A DNA stretch of 64,000 nucleotides, from assembly GCF_001911425.1 (NCBI RefSeq), contig NZ_MPPL01000001.1:3480517-3544516 (forward strand). The letters run 5' to 3'. The stretch comes from Mucilaginibacter polytrichastri. GTDB taxonomy: Bacteria > Bacteroidota > Bacteroidia > Sphingobacteriales > Sphingobacteriaceae. Under the pieces are notes generated by a model. That model saw only the letters and a program-made list of their open reading frames with translations. It had not been told where the DNA came from and ran no database searches. The stretch's first letter is position 1, and the number at the start of each line of letters is the position of its first letter. Below, in pieces: positions 36,396 through 45,675 of the stretch. Position numbers and translations under genes: made by a program.

Positions 36396-36749
36396 TTATG
36401 CTTGCTGAATAGAATTATTCCAATCGTTAGCAGTGCTTTTCACTTTATCTTTTGCTTCGTTAGCTTTTGATTCTGCTGCATCTACAGCTTCATCTTTATA
36501 ATCTGCAGCATCGCCAACAATACCATTAAATTTTGATTTTGCTTTGTCAACTACACTGCTGGTGTAATCTTTCACGTCGCCAACTGTGTTTTGAGCCTGA
36601 TTTTTTGCTTTTTCAAATAAATCATTCACGTAATCTGTAATGTCTTCACGTAATTCACTTCCGCTTTCGGGGGCCAATAATAAACCGATGGCTGCACCAG
36701 CCGCAGCACCCACTAAAAGTGCTGCTATTACTTTAGTTTGATCTTTCAT
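36396..36749 (-). CDS. YtxH domain-containing protein
   Basis: A 117-residue protein with one N-terminal Gly/Ala-rich membrane segment ('IAALLVGAAAGAAIGLLLAP') followed by a long charged helix rich in Lys, Asp and Ala ('DKAKSKFNGIVGDAADYKDE'), the YtxH/LEA-like pattern. Such proteins are general stress proteins anchored in the membrane. It lies opposite the DUF892 protein, another stress-type gene. Its exact function is unknown. Confidence 0.85.
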   Translation of the reverse strand: MKDQTKVIAALLVGAAAGAAIGLLLAPESGSELREDITDYVNDLFEKAKNQAQNTVGDVKDYTSSVVDKAKSKFNGIVGDAADYKDEAVDAAESKANEAKDKVKSTANDWNNSIQQA

Positions 36750-36907
36750 ATCTTTTACTTTTTAGTAGATGTTTCGCTATAATAACAAAATATTTACACT
36801 AGTGTTTAATTTAAATTGAAATTAGTTTGAAGAAAATTTCATAGATCATAGTTGATAGTTTATGGCACTAAACAGTTCTGCTTATGCCTGCTGTAAACTA
36901 TACCCCA

Positions 36908-38776
36908 TCAACTATTTGCTACCAGGGGTAACTCGAAAGAGAAAAACGACCCTTTACCTTTTTCGCTATCAACCCAAATGCGGCCGTTGTGCCTATGGAT
37001 AATTTCTGATGCCACAAAAAGGCCGATACCAAAACCAGAGAAGGTTTGTTCATTACGGCCCTCTACCCTGTAAAAACGGTTAAACACTTTGTCTTGTTCT
37101 TCTTTACTAATGCCTATACCATAATCATGCACAGTTACCCGCACCTGGTTATCTATATTTCTTATCATCACATCTATCCTGTCCGTTTCGGGCGAGTATT
37201 TGATGGCATTGGTTAACAGGTTGGTTATTACCTGCGCAATACGGTCGCGATCTGCATCGATAGCAAAATCGGCTTCCTGCTCAAAAACAATATCATGTTT
37301 CTGTGCGGTATACTGCACCTCATCAATACATTCCCTAAGCAAATCATTCAATACAAAAACTTCATTATTGAGGCTTAACCTGCCGCTTTCTATTTTTGAT
37401 ACATCAAGCAAATCGGTAATAAGCCGGGTTAGCTTGTTTATTTGTTTATTTATTGTGGTTAACGACTTTTTCAAAAATTCGTCATCATCATCGTTCTTAT
37501 AAATACTAAGTAACAACTGTACGTAAGCTTTTATTGATGTAATAGGCGTTTTTAATTCATGGCTGGCCATCCCTATAAACTCGTTCTTAATCTGTTCGTG
37601 TTCTTTAGTTTCGGTAATATCCATCCCCGAGCCGATGTAGCCCTCAAATTCCCCGTCGGGCGAATAGTACGGTACAGATCTCATACCGATAAAGCGGTAA
37701 ATATCATCGTAACGCTTTAATCTAAACTCCAGGTAATAGGGTTCTTTCTTGGTAAAAGCCGCATGATATATATTGTATACATTTTCCTGATCATCCGGAT
37801 GCAGCTCATCCGTTTGCATTTTATTTATAGATTCATCAAAACTTTTGCCGGTAAATTCTAACCAGCTTCGGTTAAAAAAAACGGTTTTACCTGTAGTATC
37901 AGCCATCCATATAAATACCGGCGCAGAGTCGGCAATTCTGCGAAACCGCTCTTCGCTTTCTTTCAGATGCCTTTCTGTTTCTTTACGCTCGGTAATATCC
38001 ATGCACGACCCAATATAACCTTCAAATTCGCCTTCGGCCGAGTAACGGGGTTTCCCTATTGCAGCTATCCATTGCAGGTTACCATCTGCACGTATAATTC
38101 TAAAGTCTATATTATAAACTTTTTTAGCAGCAAAATATAGTGCAAACCGATGAAAAACATGTTCACGGTCTTCCTCCTCCACACTGTTTAGCCACCCCCT
38201 GCCTAAGTGCATCTCAAAGGGCTTACCCGTCCACCGTACCCAGGCATCGCTAACGTAAGTAATGTCGCCATGTACATCTATCATCCATAAAGCCGTAGCA
38301 GCTGCCTCAGTAACACTTTTAAGTACCAGTTCGTGCTGGGCAAGGCGGGTTAGCGTTATCACACGGTTGGTAACATCGAGGCCGGTAATTATAATACCAT
38401 TAATAACGCCGGCAGCATCGCGATGCGGAGAAAAAACAAAATCAAAATAAGCTACATTGCCATTGCCATCATCGTGCCAGTCGGCCTCGGCTGCATAGCT
38501 GTAATGGTAAACGGTATGGCCGCGCTCAAAAACACGGGCCGACACATCATTCCAATACCGCTGAAACCCAGGCCATGCCTCGCTGATGGACTTACCTTGC
38601 ACATTAGGATAGCCCAGCACTTTAATAAATACAGGATTAAGTATTGCGAACACCCCTTCGCGCCCCATCAAAACAGCCGACGGCCCCGGGCTTTGTGCAA
38701 ACAGGCTTTTTAACTGTGCATCAAAGTTGTTGGATATTGTATCTGGCGAGTGGCCGTTGCCCGTTTCTGATACCAT
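36908..38776 (-). CDS. Cytoplasmic triple-PAS sensor histidine kinase
   Basis: A 622-residue kinase without membrane spans. Three PAS domains follow in a row: about 20-140 ('LFAQSPGPSAVLMGREGVF'), 145-265 ('ATALWMIDVHGDITYVSDAW') and 275-395 ('DSAPVFIWMADTTGKTVFF'), each closed by a PAC-like 'GYIGS.MDIT' segment in the last two. HisKA ('GMASHELKTPITS') and HATPase ('LLTNAIKYS', 'DYGIGI', 'GFGIGLFVA') domains complete it. No response regulator is adjacent. The signal is unknown; the PAS domains may sense redox or a small ligand. Confidence 0.92.
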   Translation of the reverse strand: MVSETGNGHSPDTISNNFDAQLKSLFAQSPGPSAVLMGREGVFAILNPVFIKVLGYPNVQGKSISEAWPGFQRYWNDVSARVFERGHTVYHYSYAAEADWHDDGNGNVAYFDFVFSPHRDAAGVINGIIITGLDVTNRVITLTRLAQHELVLKSVTEAAATALWMIDVHGDITYVSDAWVRWTGKPFEMHLGRGWLNSVEEEDREHVFHRFALYFAAKKVYNIDFRIIRADGNLQWIAAIGKPRYSAEGEFEGYIGSCMDITERKETERHLKESEERFRRIADSAPVFIWMADTTGKTVFFNRSWLEFTGKSFDESINKMQTDELHPDDQENVYNIYHAAFTKKEPYYLEFRLKRYDDIYRFIGMRSVPYYSPDGEFEGYIGSGMDITETKEHEQIKNEFIGMASHELKTPITSIKAYVQLLLSIYKNDDDDEFLKKSLTTINKQINKLTRLITDLLDVSKIESGRLSLNNEVFVLNDLLRECIDEVQYTAQKHDIVFEQEADFAIDADRDRIAQVITNLLTNAIKYSPETDRIDVMIRNIDNQVRVTVHDYGIGISKEEQDKVFNRFYRVEGRNEQTFSGFGIGLFVASEIIHRHNGRIWVDSEKGKGSFFSFELPLVANS

Positions 38777-38779
38777 AAT

Positions 38780-38795
38780 AATTAGTTAACTAATT
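38780..38795. promoter_or_regulatory. Perfect 16-bp palindrome upstream of the PAS kinase
   Basis: AATTAGTTAACTAATT lies just 3 bases before the start codon of the PAS kinase (start at 38776, minus strand). It could be an operator or a hairpin hiding the ribosome site. No factor is known for it. Confidence 0.4.
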
Positions 38796-39018
38796 TTATT
38801 AAAAAAGAATCTCTTTAAAAACAAGTTAATATGAAAGAAGTTGAGGCAGTAATTAAATATATGAAACATTTAATTAGCAATTACTAAATCCCAATAAAAT
38901 ATACATTATTATACGCAATCAGGGCACGGGCTGTTATATTTAGATGCCACTTAATTGTTACTGTTAATTGCTAAGCTTTTGTTTAAATAATTATAATTTT
39001 ACTTATTAATATAACTGT

Positions 39019-39384
39019 ATGAAAAAATTAACTATTGTATGCCTGCTGGTTGTAGCCGGTGCAATTAAAGGATTTGGACAAACAAAAATTGAAGCCAAAG
39101 ACGCTGCAAAACATTTAAATGAAACCGTACTGATTTGCGACAAGGTGGTAGATGGCAAGTATTTTGACAACTCAAAAACTACCCTGCTAAATGTAGGTGC
39201 GCCGCACCCTAATGAACTACTTACCCTGGTGATAAAAGGTGATGACCGTAAAAAATTTACCGGCGACCCTGAAACTGTTTTTCTGAATAAAAAAGTTTGT
39301 ATTACCGGCAAAATAATTGATTACAAAGGCAAACCCGAAATTGTAATTACTGAGGCATCACAGCTTACTTTTGACAAAAATTAG
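39019..39384 (+). CDS. Small exported OB-fold-like protein
   Basis: A 121-residue protein with a signal peptide ending 'IKGFGQ'. The mature part, with 'HLNETVLICDKVVDGKYF', 'LLTLVIKGDDRKKF' and 'KKVCITGKIIDYKGKPEIVI', follows the beta-strand order of small OB-fold domains seen in exported Bacteroidota proteins ('tissue inhibitor/OB' type). Ligand unknown. It stands alone. Confidence 0.72.
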   Translation: MKKLTIVCLLVVAGAIKGFGQTKIEAKDAAKHLNETVLICDKVVDGKYFDNSKTTLLNVGAPHPNELLTLVIKGDDRKKFTGDPETVFLNKKVCITGKIIDYKGKPEIVITEASQLTFDKN

Positions 39385-39463
39385 CGCTAACGGTTATAGT
39401 TACGGTAAGTGCATTAGTGTAACTATTAAAGTGGTATAAATTATACCATTAATGTACTCAAAA

Positions 39464-40606
39464 TTAATAAACGGTGATGGTATTATTAAGGGTAGTTTCT
39501 GACTCGGATACGATACCGCAGATTTTGGTATCAAGCTCATTTACCGTGATCTCAATCATTTTAAAATAGGCATAATCATCATAGGGGTGCTCTTGCTCCA
39601 GCTTAATCAGTTCTATCATCCCCATTAACGAGGCCACCGGCCTGCGCAACTCGTGCGATTGTATAATGGCTATACGCTGTAAAGCATCGTTTTGCAAGGT
39701 GATTTGTTCTTCGTGTTTTTTACGCGTAGAAATATCAGCTGCATTTAAAGCCACGCCTAATATTTCGTTATCGTTTTTAACAGGTGTAAAGGTAATCTCT
39801 AACCAGGTTGCATGCGGCATATCTTTTCTTACGTGAAACTCGCTGCGAACAGCATGGCCAGCCAGGGCCGCACTATAATACTTTACCAGCTTTCTTAATA
39901 TACGCGGTTCAAGATAGTCTGACAGGAAACCACCGGCAACCAGTTCTTTGTTTGCAGCTACAGCGTAATATAAATTAGCCGATTTATTAAAAGAGAGAAT
40001 ATTTAAATGTTTCCCCAGCAAAATAAACAGGTCTTTTGAGCTGTCGAAAATTGCCCGCAGATATAGCTGAGACACATCCGTCTCTTCTTTTTGTAACAAT
40101 ACTTCCCGGTGTTTTTCCTCCAGGCCTTGTAAGCTCCAGCTTAGCTCCATCAGGTTTATTATTTGCCTGGACAATACATTTAAAGAAATTTGCTGGCTAT
40201 CTGTTAATTCCCTGGTTTTTACATCAAGTATGCATAAGGTGCCCACATGTTGTCCGTCGCGGGTGGTTAAATTAGCGCCTGCGTAAAAACGGATCTGCGG
40301 GCCCTCTTTTACAAAGGGATGGTCTTTAAACCTTTCGTCGATACTGGTATTAGGGATAATTAATAATTCGTTCTGCTCAATAGTAAAGCGGCAAAAAGAG
40401 GCTTCGCGGGTATTGCAATAAATATCAACGCCCTTACTTGCCTTAAACCATTGCATATCCTCATCTATAAGAGTAATCATAGCAATGGGAGTTTCGCAGA
40501 TCTGAGCCGTTAAATTTACAATATCATTAAGGTCTTTAGTAATATTGTCATCAAGTGTCATAAACCGGCTTACAGCCTCGAGTCTTTTGCTTTCGCTACT
40601 TATCAT
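39464..40606 (-). CDS. GAF-PAS sensor protein with DHp segment but no ATPase domain
   Basis: A 380-residue cytoplasmic protein: a GAF domain (about 20-155, 'AQICETPIAMITLIDED', 'FYAGANLTTRDGQHVGTLCILD'), a PAS domain (about 180-295, 'IFDSSKDLFILLGKHLNILSF') and a HisKA-like helix with H318 ('IIQSHELRRPVASLMG'). The protein ends about 60 residues later, and the HATPase domain is missing. It therefore cannot autophosphorylate and may act as a dimerisation or phosphotransfer partner of another kinase, such as the PAS kinase upstream. No sign of a frameshift remnant was seen downstream. Confidence 0.85.
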   Translation of the reverse strand: MISSESKRLEAVSRFMTLDDNITKDLNDIVNLTAQICETPIAMITLIDEDMQWFKASKGVDIYCNTREASFCRFTIEQNELLIIPNTSIDERFKDHPFVKEGPQIRFYAGANLTTRDGQHVGTLCILDVKTRELTDSQQISLNVLSRQIINLMELSWSLQGLEEKHREVLLQKEETDVSQLYLRAIFDSSKDLFILLGKHLNILSFNKSANLYYAVAANKELVAGGFLSDYLEPRILRKLVKYYSAALAGHAVRSEFHVRKDMPHATWLEITFTPVKNDNEILGVALNAADISTRKKHEEQITLQNDALQRIAIIQSHELRRPVASLMGMIELIKLEQEHPYDDYAYFKMIEITVNELDTKICGIVSESETTLNNTITVY

Positions 40607-40867
40607 TGATCTCCGATGGGGCTTTGAGCTTAAAATCTAGTTTATTAATACAATATATACGAAAATTAACCTTTAAGAGTTTCATTTATAAGGGCTATCG
40701 CTCTATTTATTTAACGCTTTTTACTTATTATAAATAAACTTTCAATAATAGTTAAAAAATAATTATTTACTGCAGTAATCAATATCATGTAAAGTGTTGT
40801 AAATTAATTGCCCACAACCTAAACATTTAAGCGTTGTTTACTATTAACTATTAAAATAGCTCAAGCC

Positions 40868-41389
40868 ATGAAATACACATTCCTATTCGGGTCAAACGCG
40901 TTTATCGTTGATCAACCCGTTATCACTTATCTTCAAGATGGTGAACCCATCGAACTCATAAGAATCAAAAGCATTTATGCACCATCAACCAATCCGGCAG
41001 AACAAAAAGTGCTGGTTGTTGATACCCATATTACCGATACCCTGGGGCATACCATTACCCTGGCCGACAATGATTACGAGCATAGCGATTACAAAGTAAA
41101 ACGCACAAATAACCAGATTCATGTTACCAACAGCACAGACCATACTGTGCTGGATGTTTTGCAACTGGATACGGCAACAGCCGGGCATTTGTCGAGCCAT
41201 ATTATTAACGAGCTGCACAATGTTGGCGAAACCCATGTACTACGCATCCGTGGCGATTTTATGATTGGCGAACATCACATTACAGTTGATAATGAGAAAC
41301 TTTATATTGATGATGATATTTATGCCGAAAGTGTACACGTTGGGCACAACGGCGGTATACAACTAAGTAAAGACGGCGTACGTGTTTAA
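40868..41389 (+). CDS. Unknown beta-rich protein beside thioredoxin
   Basis: A 173-residue protein without a signal peptide, Cys residues or a recognised domain. It is rich in His, Asp and Thr and consists of short alternating strands ('[19 protein letters not shown]', '[19 protein letters not shown]'), ending '[14 protein letters not shown]'. It might be a beta-solenoid or a ligand-binding fold. It is followed 11 bases later by thioredoxin, so the two are almost certainly co-transcribed. The function is not recognised. Confidence 0.75.
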   Translation: MKYTFLFGSNAFIVDQPVITYLQDGEPIELIRIKSIYAPSTNPAEQKVLVVDTHITDTLGHTITLADNDYEHSDYKVKRTNNQIHVTNSTDHTVLDVLQLDTATAGHLSSHIINELHNVGETHVLRIRGDFMIGEHHITVDNEKLYIDDDIYAESVHVGHNGGIQLSKDGVRV

Positions 41390-41400
41390 AAACTAAAATT

Positions 41401-41697
41401 ATGGCAACTTTTGCAGATCTGTTGAAGGACGAGAAACCCGTACTGGTCGATTTTTCGGCAGAGTGGTGCGGCCCGTGTAAAATGATGGCTCCTATTTTAA
41501 AGCAACTGAAGGAAATGACAGGCGATAGCCTGAAGATATTGAAGATAGATATCGACAAAAACCCTGCTGCTGCCGAAGCTTATAAAATACAGGGTGTACC
41601 CACATTAATTTTATTTAAAGGCGGGCAAGCCAAATGGCGACAATCTGGTGTAATGCAAGCTGCACAGCTTAAGCAAATCATCGATCAGCATATTTAA
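41401..41697 (+). CDS. trxA: Thioredoxin
   Basis: A 98-residue thioredoxin with the classic active site '[11 protein letters not shown]' (C23, C26) and cis-Pro in '[10 protein letters not shown]'. It reduces protein disulfides in the cytoplasm. It is slightly short for TrxA (usually 105-110), lacking the first strand's usual lead. The upstream partner gene is of unknown function; the pairing may matter for the unknown protein, which has no Cys of its own. Confidence 0.93.
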   Translation: MATFADLLKDEKPVLVDFSAEWCGPCKMMAPILKQLKEMTGDSLKILKIDIDKNPAAAEAYKIQGVPTLILFKGGQAKWRQSGVMQAAQLKQIIDQHI

Positions 41698-41832
41698 ACA
41701 TTAATATTAAAGGGACTTTAAGGCACCAGAATATTTTTAACAATGTGGAAAACTCATAAACATTTGTTGAAATAACACTAGTGCAACTGGCATACTAATT
41801 GCCTTATAATCAGCGATAAATGCGATGATATA

Positions 41833-42072
41833 ATGAGCCCGTTTTACAGAAGACTAGTAACATTCGGCCAGTTAGTGCAGCAACTGAGCCGAATTAACCA
41901 AACAAACTATAAAGACCTTTTTGAGATAGAGCATCCTGGTTTCCCGGTATACGAAAGTAAGAGCCGTGTTAAACCCAGGTTGTCATTTAAAAAACCCTGC
42001 CCCAAAAAAGACCGCACCCAGATTACCGATCTCTTTAACAAATGCTTCAACACGCATGATCTAACAGTATAG
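41833..42072 (+). CDS. Small basic hypothetical protein
   Basis: A 79-residue, basic protein with no signal peptide or membrane segment and no domain that I recognise ('YRRLVTFGQLVQQLSRINQ', then a Lys-rich middle and 'ITDLFNKCFNTHDL' end). The reading frame is free of stops and has an ATG start, but conservation cannot be tested here. It could be a real small gene or a chance open frame. Confidence 0.45.
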   Translation: MSPFYRRLVTFGQLVQQLSRINQTNYKDLFEIEHPGFPVYESKSRVKPRLSFKKPCPKKDRTQITDLFNKCFNTHDLTV

Positions 42073-42114
42073 TTATTGGTCAATGCTCGTTTACAATTGT
42101 TTGATATTGAGAAT

Positions 42115-42122
42115 TAAGTTTG
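42115..42122 (+). promoter_or_regulatory. -7 promoter box before the DUF481 gene
   Basis: TAAGTTTG matches the Bacteroidota TAnnTTTG consensus. A TTTA lies 21 bases upstream as a possible -33 element. The gene starts about 55 bases after the expected transcription start. Confidence 0.4.
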
Positions 42123-42183
42123 TGTTTATGTGAGCTAAACATAATAGAATGCTTGTTGTTGCCTATAAAACATCGTTCTATTT

Positions 42184-42921
42184 ATGAAATGTAAACACTT
42201 TTTACTACCTCTGTTTATACTCATTACCCACCACTGCCTGGCGCAGTTTAATGACACCACGCATTACTATACTAATTTTTCTTCGGCAGGGTCTATCAAC
42301 AAAACAGACCAAACCAGTACTTATCTTTTAAACAACAGCTTTAAGTTTGGCATCAAGAAAAAAACCTTTGCCATGAACTTTAACAATAACTGGATCTATG
42401 GTAAAGCAGACCATATAATTTCTAACAATGACTTTGCTACCTCGCTCGATTTCAATCTTCTGAGAAACGACAGTGCCCGTTTTTATTACTGGGGATTGGC
42501 CAATTACACAACCAGTGTTTCATTAAAAATCAACAACCAGCTACAGGCAGGTACAGGCGGTGCTTATTATATTGTTAACAAAAAGAATACTGTTTTTAAT
42601 ATTAGCGATGGAATACTTTTCGATAGGGGCGACCTGTTTCTGGACGATGGTACACACGATGTTTACAGCACCTACCGTAACTCTTTCCGTGTGTTCTTTA
42701 AGTTTGTAATTAAAGATCTGATTGTTTTTGATGGCAGCGATTTTATACAAAACTCATTAACCAGGCGCAGTGATTACATTATACGTTCTACAACCAATCT
42801 GTCTGTTAAACTTCGGAAATGGCTCAGCTTTACCACCTCTTATAATTATAACCGAATGAACCGCACTGCGCGCGAAAATTCGCTGTTAAGCTATGGCCTT
42901 ACAGCCGAAAAATATTTTTAG
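42184..42921 (+). CDS. DUF481-family outer-membrane protein
   Basis: A 245-residue protein with a signal peptide ending 'HHCLAQ' and a barrel-like mature part: alternating strands such as 'SFKFGIKKKTFAMNFNNNW', 'RSTTNLSVKLRKWLSFTTSYNY', ending with 'LTAEKYF' (terminal Phe). This is the DUF481/YdiY type of outer-membrane protein. The gene converges with the next one with only 8 bases between stops. Function unknown. Confidence 0.78.
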   Translation: MKCKHFLLPLFILITHHCLAQFNDTTHYYTNFSSAGSINKTDQTSTYLLNNSFKFGIKKKTFAMNFNNNWIYGKADHIISNNDFATSLDFNLLRNDSARFYYWGLANYTTSVSLKINNQLQAGTGGAYYIVNKKNTVFNISDGILFDRGDLFLDDGTHDVYSTYRNSFRVFFKFVIKDLIVFDGSDFIQNSLTRRSDYIIRSTTNLSVKLRKWLSFTTSYNYNRMNRTARENSLLSYGLTAEKYF

Positions 42922-42929
42922 TGTATTAA

Positions 42930-43427
42930 TTAATCGAGCGTGATCAAGTGCTTTTCGTGAACCTCTACCGAGTAATAACCGCTTTTACCGGGCAATGGGG
43001 TATAAACCGATATAGCATACATATCACTTTCGTACTGCCTGATGCTTTTATCATTGTCAGTTCCCTTAAAGGTTAAAGGGTAACCGTATTTGGTAATTTG
43101 TTTAATAAGCTCGTTGATGTGTTTTACAGACGTGGTAGTATAGCTTAAAACATGCAACGTTTTGCCGCCACCCTGCGGGGTACCCATACCGGTAATTACT
43201 GTTTCACGAAAACCATCTTCGCCAAAACGGTTCTGATACCTATTAACAGGAATCCCTTTTGTCATATCAGTTGATAAAAACTCAAACTTTTTACCTACAG
43301 TTAAAAACTGATTAATTTGCTCGGTCGAGGCGCCAACCAAACTCAGCATATCCTGAAAGTTAATATGCTGTGCTTCGGCTTTAGAAAAGCCTAAAAAAAT
43401 TACTAAAACAAGTAAGTACTTCTTCAT
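42930..43427 (-). CDS. Secreted hypothetical protein of the acylase operon
   Basis: A protein of about 165 residues with a signal peptide ('KKYLLVLVIFLGFSKAEAQ'). The ATG at 43427 is taken as start because the codon two places upstream in frame is only a TTG. The mature part is a small alpha/beta domain ('VKHINELIKQITKYGYPLTF', 'YYSVEVHEKHLITLD') with no recognised motif. It lies 41 bases downstream of the penicillin acylase and probably belongs to the same operon. Confidence 0.65.
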   Translation of the reverse strand: MKKYLLVLVIFLGFSKAEAQHINFQDMLSLVGASTEQINQFLTVGKKFEFLSTDMTKGIPVNRYQNRFGEDGFRETVITGMGTPQGGGKTLHVLSYTTTSVKHINELIKQITKYGYPLTFKGTDNDKSIRQYESDMYAISVYTPLPGKSGYYSVEVHEKHLITLD

Positions 43428-43468
43428 TATCAATTTATTACACCAAATATATAAAAAATCGGCAGGTG

Positions 43469-45661
43469 TTATAAACCCGGGTGATAGGTTTTTTCAGCAT
43501 GTTTCAGCACGTCTTCTTTATAAAAAAGCACGTCCTTAAACTTGCCATCCAGGTAGCCTTGTGCCTGGTCTGTAAAGTGCTTAGATGTTGGATCGAACGC
43601 GGTACCACCTGTTTCAATGGTTTTGGCTTTCAGCTTCGGCCCAAACTCTACAGCAGCTATAAAGCTGTTGCCAGAGTAGCCATAACGTTTCTGCGTGTTT
43701 GGCTGTGTACGGCTCACAAATGATGGCAGTTGCCCGAAAGTACTGGCCACATAAGCCGCAGGCAGGCTAGGCTTATTATCGTCAAACACACCATCGGCCG
43801 GGCGTTGGTAACGGTTAACATCGCCCCATTTTACCTTCCAGGTTCCAAAACGTGCTGTTAGACTTTTAACAACGTCTGCCAGGTATTCCAGCTCGCGTGC
43901 AGCAGGTGTATGCTTCAGCATTTCATCCACGCGTTCGGTTTGGTAAGTGCCGGCTTGTGTAGACGTTGCTTTGGGCAGGCCTTTGTACATCAATGTACCC
44001 CACTCTACCGCCAGGGTGGTAGCTATAGAATTTACAGCCGATACCTTATCCCATTTTTGCAGTTCCTGCATGGGTTCCATCAACTGTTGTTTCAATGTAT
44101 CGGTAGATTGATTGTAAGCTGCAATCAGCTCCGGCAGCAAAACATCAAAGGCCGACAAGTATCGGTTATAACCCATTGCAATCATATCATCCATAGATAA
44201 CTTGCCGGATTGGCTGAGCAGTTTAGCAGCGGTTATCCCGCGATAGTTTTGCCCATCAGGTGCCATATATGCCGGGTACTTATCCTTATCCGGGCTGCTC
44301 TTACCTGCCGAGGTAAACGGCGTAGAATTGCAATTCTGGATCCAGCCGCTAGCCGGGTTGTATACATGTACCAGTTCATCAATACGATGTGTGCCCTGCC
44401 ATTCGGTAGCTGGGGTGGTGCCATCAACAGGCTGTCGCCAATCATATTTGGGGTTACGTTTCGGCATAAAGTCGCCATACCAAAAGGCTGTGTTGCCTTT
44501 ATCATCGGCATAAACCGTATTGTTGCTGGTATTGGCGCGTAGCTCCATTGCCTTGCGGTACTCGGCCAAAGTATTGGCCTTGGTAATGAGCCACGATTCT
44601 AACAGCGCATTGTACGACCGGTTATAGTGCTTAAGCGCCAGCCAATGCCCGTCTCTGTTGGCCAATACAGGCCCATGATGGGTTAAGTAGCCGCTGAATT
44701 GCTTAGATATCTGCTGGCCATCTTTCAAATAAGTTAAGTTGATCTGCTTTACTGTTACCGGTTTCTGCGCGCCGTTGTATTCATAAACCCATTTGCCATT
44801 CTTGCTGGCCACTTTTTCGGCATACACATCGGCCACGTCGGCATAGCTGGAGGTGTGCATCCAGCCGCAGTGCTGGTTAAAGCCCTGGTATACAAAAAAC
44901 TGGCCCCAGGTTACCGCGCCATAAACATTGAGCCCCTCGTTACTCACCAACTGCACTTCAGACCGGAAATAGAACGGCACATGCGGGTTAATGTATAACA
45001 TAGCATGCCCCGATTTTGACTTAGAAGGCGATATGGCAAAACCGTTTGAACCCATTTCGCGCTTATCAACTTCCTCTGCAATTTCGCGTTTTAAACCTTT
45101 ATCTGTTGCACCCATTTGCTGCGGTTCGTGGCTATAAAATTGCTGCGATTCTTGCAGGGTAATATCTCCATAATCGGTAGCCGCAACACTACCATCTGTA
45201 AACATCAGCGCAAACCAGGGTTCGTAATGTTTAAAAACCAGCGGCTTCACTTCGGGGTGTTTGTACAGGTAATAGTTAATGCCATCGGCAAAGGCATTCA
45301 GCAGTTTTTTAAACCAGAGCGGGCTGGCTTTGTAATCTTTTATCGCATCGGCAGTGTCAGCAATCAGCTGCATTTGCAGGTCTTCATATACGCGGCTCTC
45401 GCCATCTGCCTCGGCCTGGCGGCCTAATTGATACAAGTAATTACGTTCTATGCCTTTAAAGTTATCCTCGCACTGGGTATACATCAGCCCGAAAACGGCA
45501 TCCGCATCGGTTTTGCCATAAATGTGCGGCACGCCATAATCATCCCTTACAATGGTTACCTGCTTAGCCTGCAATTGGCAGCGCTGCACATCAGTTTTAT
45601 TGAATTGAGCGTAACCGATAACGGGCAGTAAAAAGGCTAAAAGCGTAAAAAATTTTCTCAT
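43469..45661 (-). CDS. Penicillin acylase-family N-terminal-nucleophile hydrolase
   Basis: A 730-residue secreted precursor with a signal peptide ('LLPVIGYAQ'). Family members cleave themselves into alpha and beta chains. The new beta N-terminus is a Ser, here S205 in 'MGSNGFAI'. The family 'NPHVPF' motif follows, and an Asn/Arg-rich C-terminal part with 'YQRPADG' and 'GNSFIAAVEFG' completes the fold. Substrates across the family include penicillins, acyl-homoserine lactones, aculeacin and N-acyl amino acids. Here it sits in an operon with an Asp/Glu racemase, which favours an amino-acid or peptide substrate. Confidence 0.9.
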   Translation of the reverse strand: MRKFFTLLAFLLPVIGYAQFNKTDVQRCQLQAKQVTIVRDDYGVPHIYGKTDADAVFGLMYTQCEDNFKGIERNYLYQLGRQAEADGESRVYEDLQMQLIADTADAIKDYKASPLWFKKLLNAFADGINYYLYKHPEVKPLVFKHYEPWFALMFTDGSVAATDYGDITLQESQQFYSHEPQQMGATDKGLKREIAEEVDKREMGSNGFAISPSKSKSGHAMLYINPHVPFYFRSEVQLVSNEGLNVYGAVTWGQFFVYQGFNQHCGWMHTSSYADVADVYAEKVASKNGKWVYEYNGAQKPVTVKQINLTYLKDGQQISKQFSGYLTHHGPVLANRDGHWLALKHYNRSYNALLESWLITKANTLAEYRKAMELRANTSNNTVYADDKGNTAFWYGDFMPKRNPKYDWRQPVDGTTPATEWQGTHRIDELVHVYNPASGWIQNCNSTPFTSAGKSSPDKDKYPAYMAPDGQNYRGITAAKLLSQSGKLSMDDMIAMGYNRYLSAFDVLLPELIAAYNQSTDTLKQQLMEPMQELQKWDKVSAVNSIATTLAVEWGTLMYKGLPKATSTQAGTYQTERVDEMLKHTPAARELEYLADVVKSLTARFGTWKVKWGDVNRYQRPADGVFDDNKPSLPAAYVASTFGQLPSFVSRTQPNTQKRYGYSGNSFIAAVEFGPKLKAKTIETGGTAFDPTSKHFTDQAQGYLDGKFKDVLFYKEDVLKHAEKTYHPGL

Positions 45662-45675
45662 AAATTATGCAAATA

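Noticed and set aside
44210..44542. Long open frames antisense to the penicillin acylase and other genes
   Set aside because: They follow the codon pattern of the real gene on the other strand and show no domain or leader.
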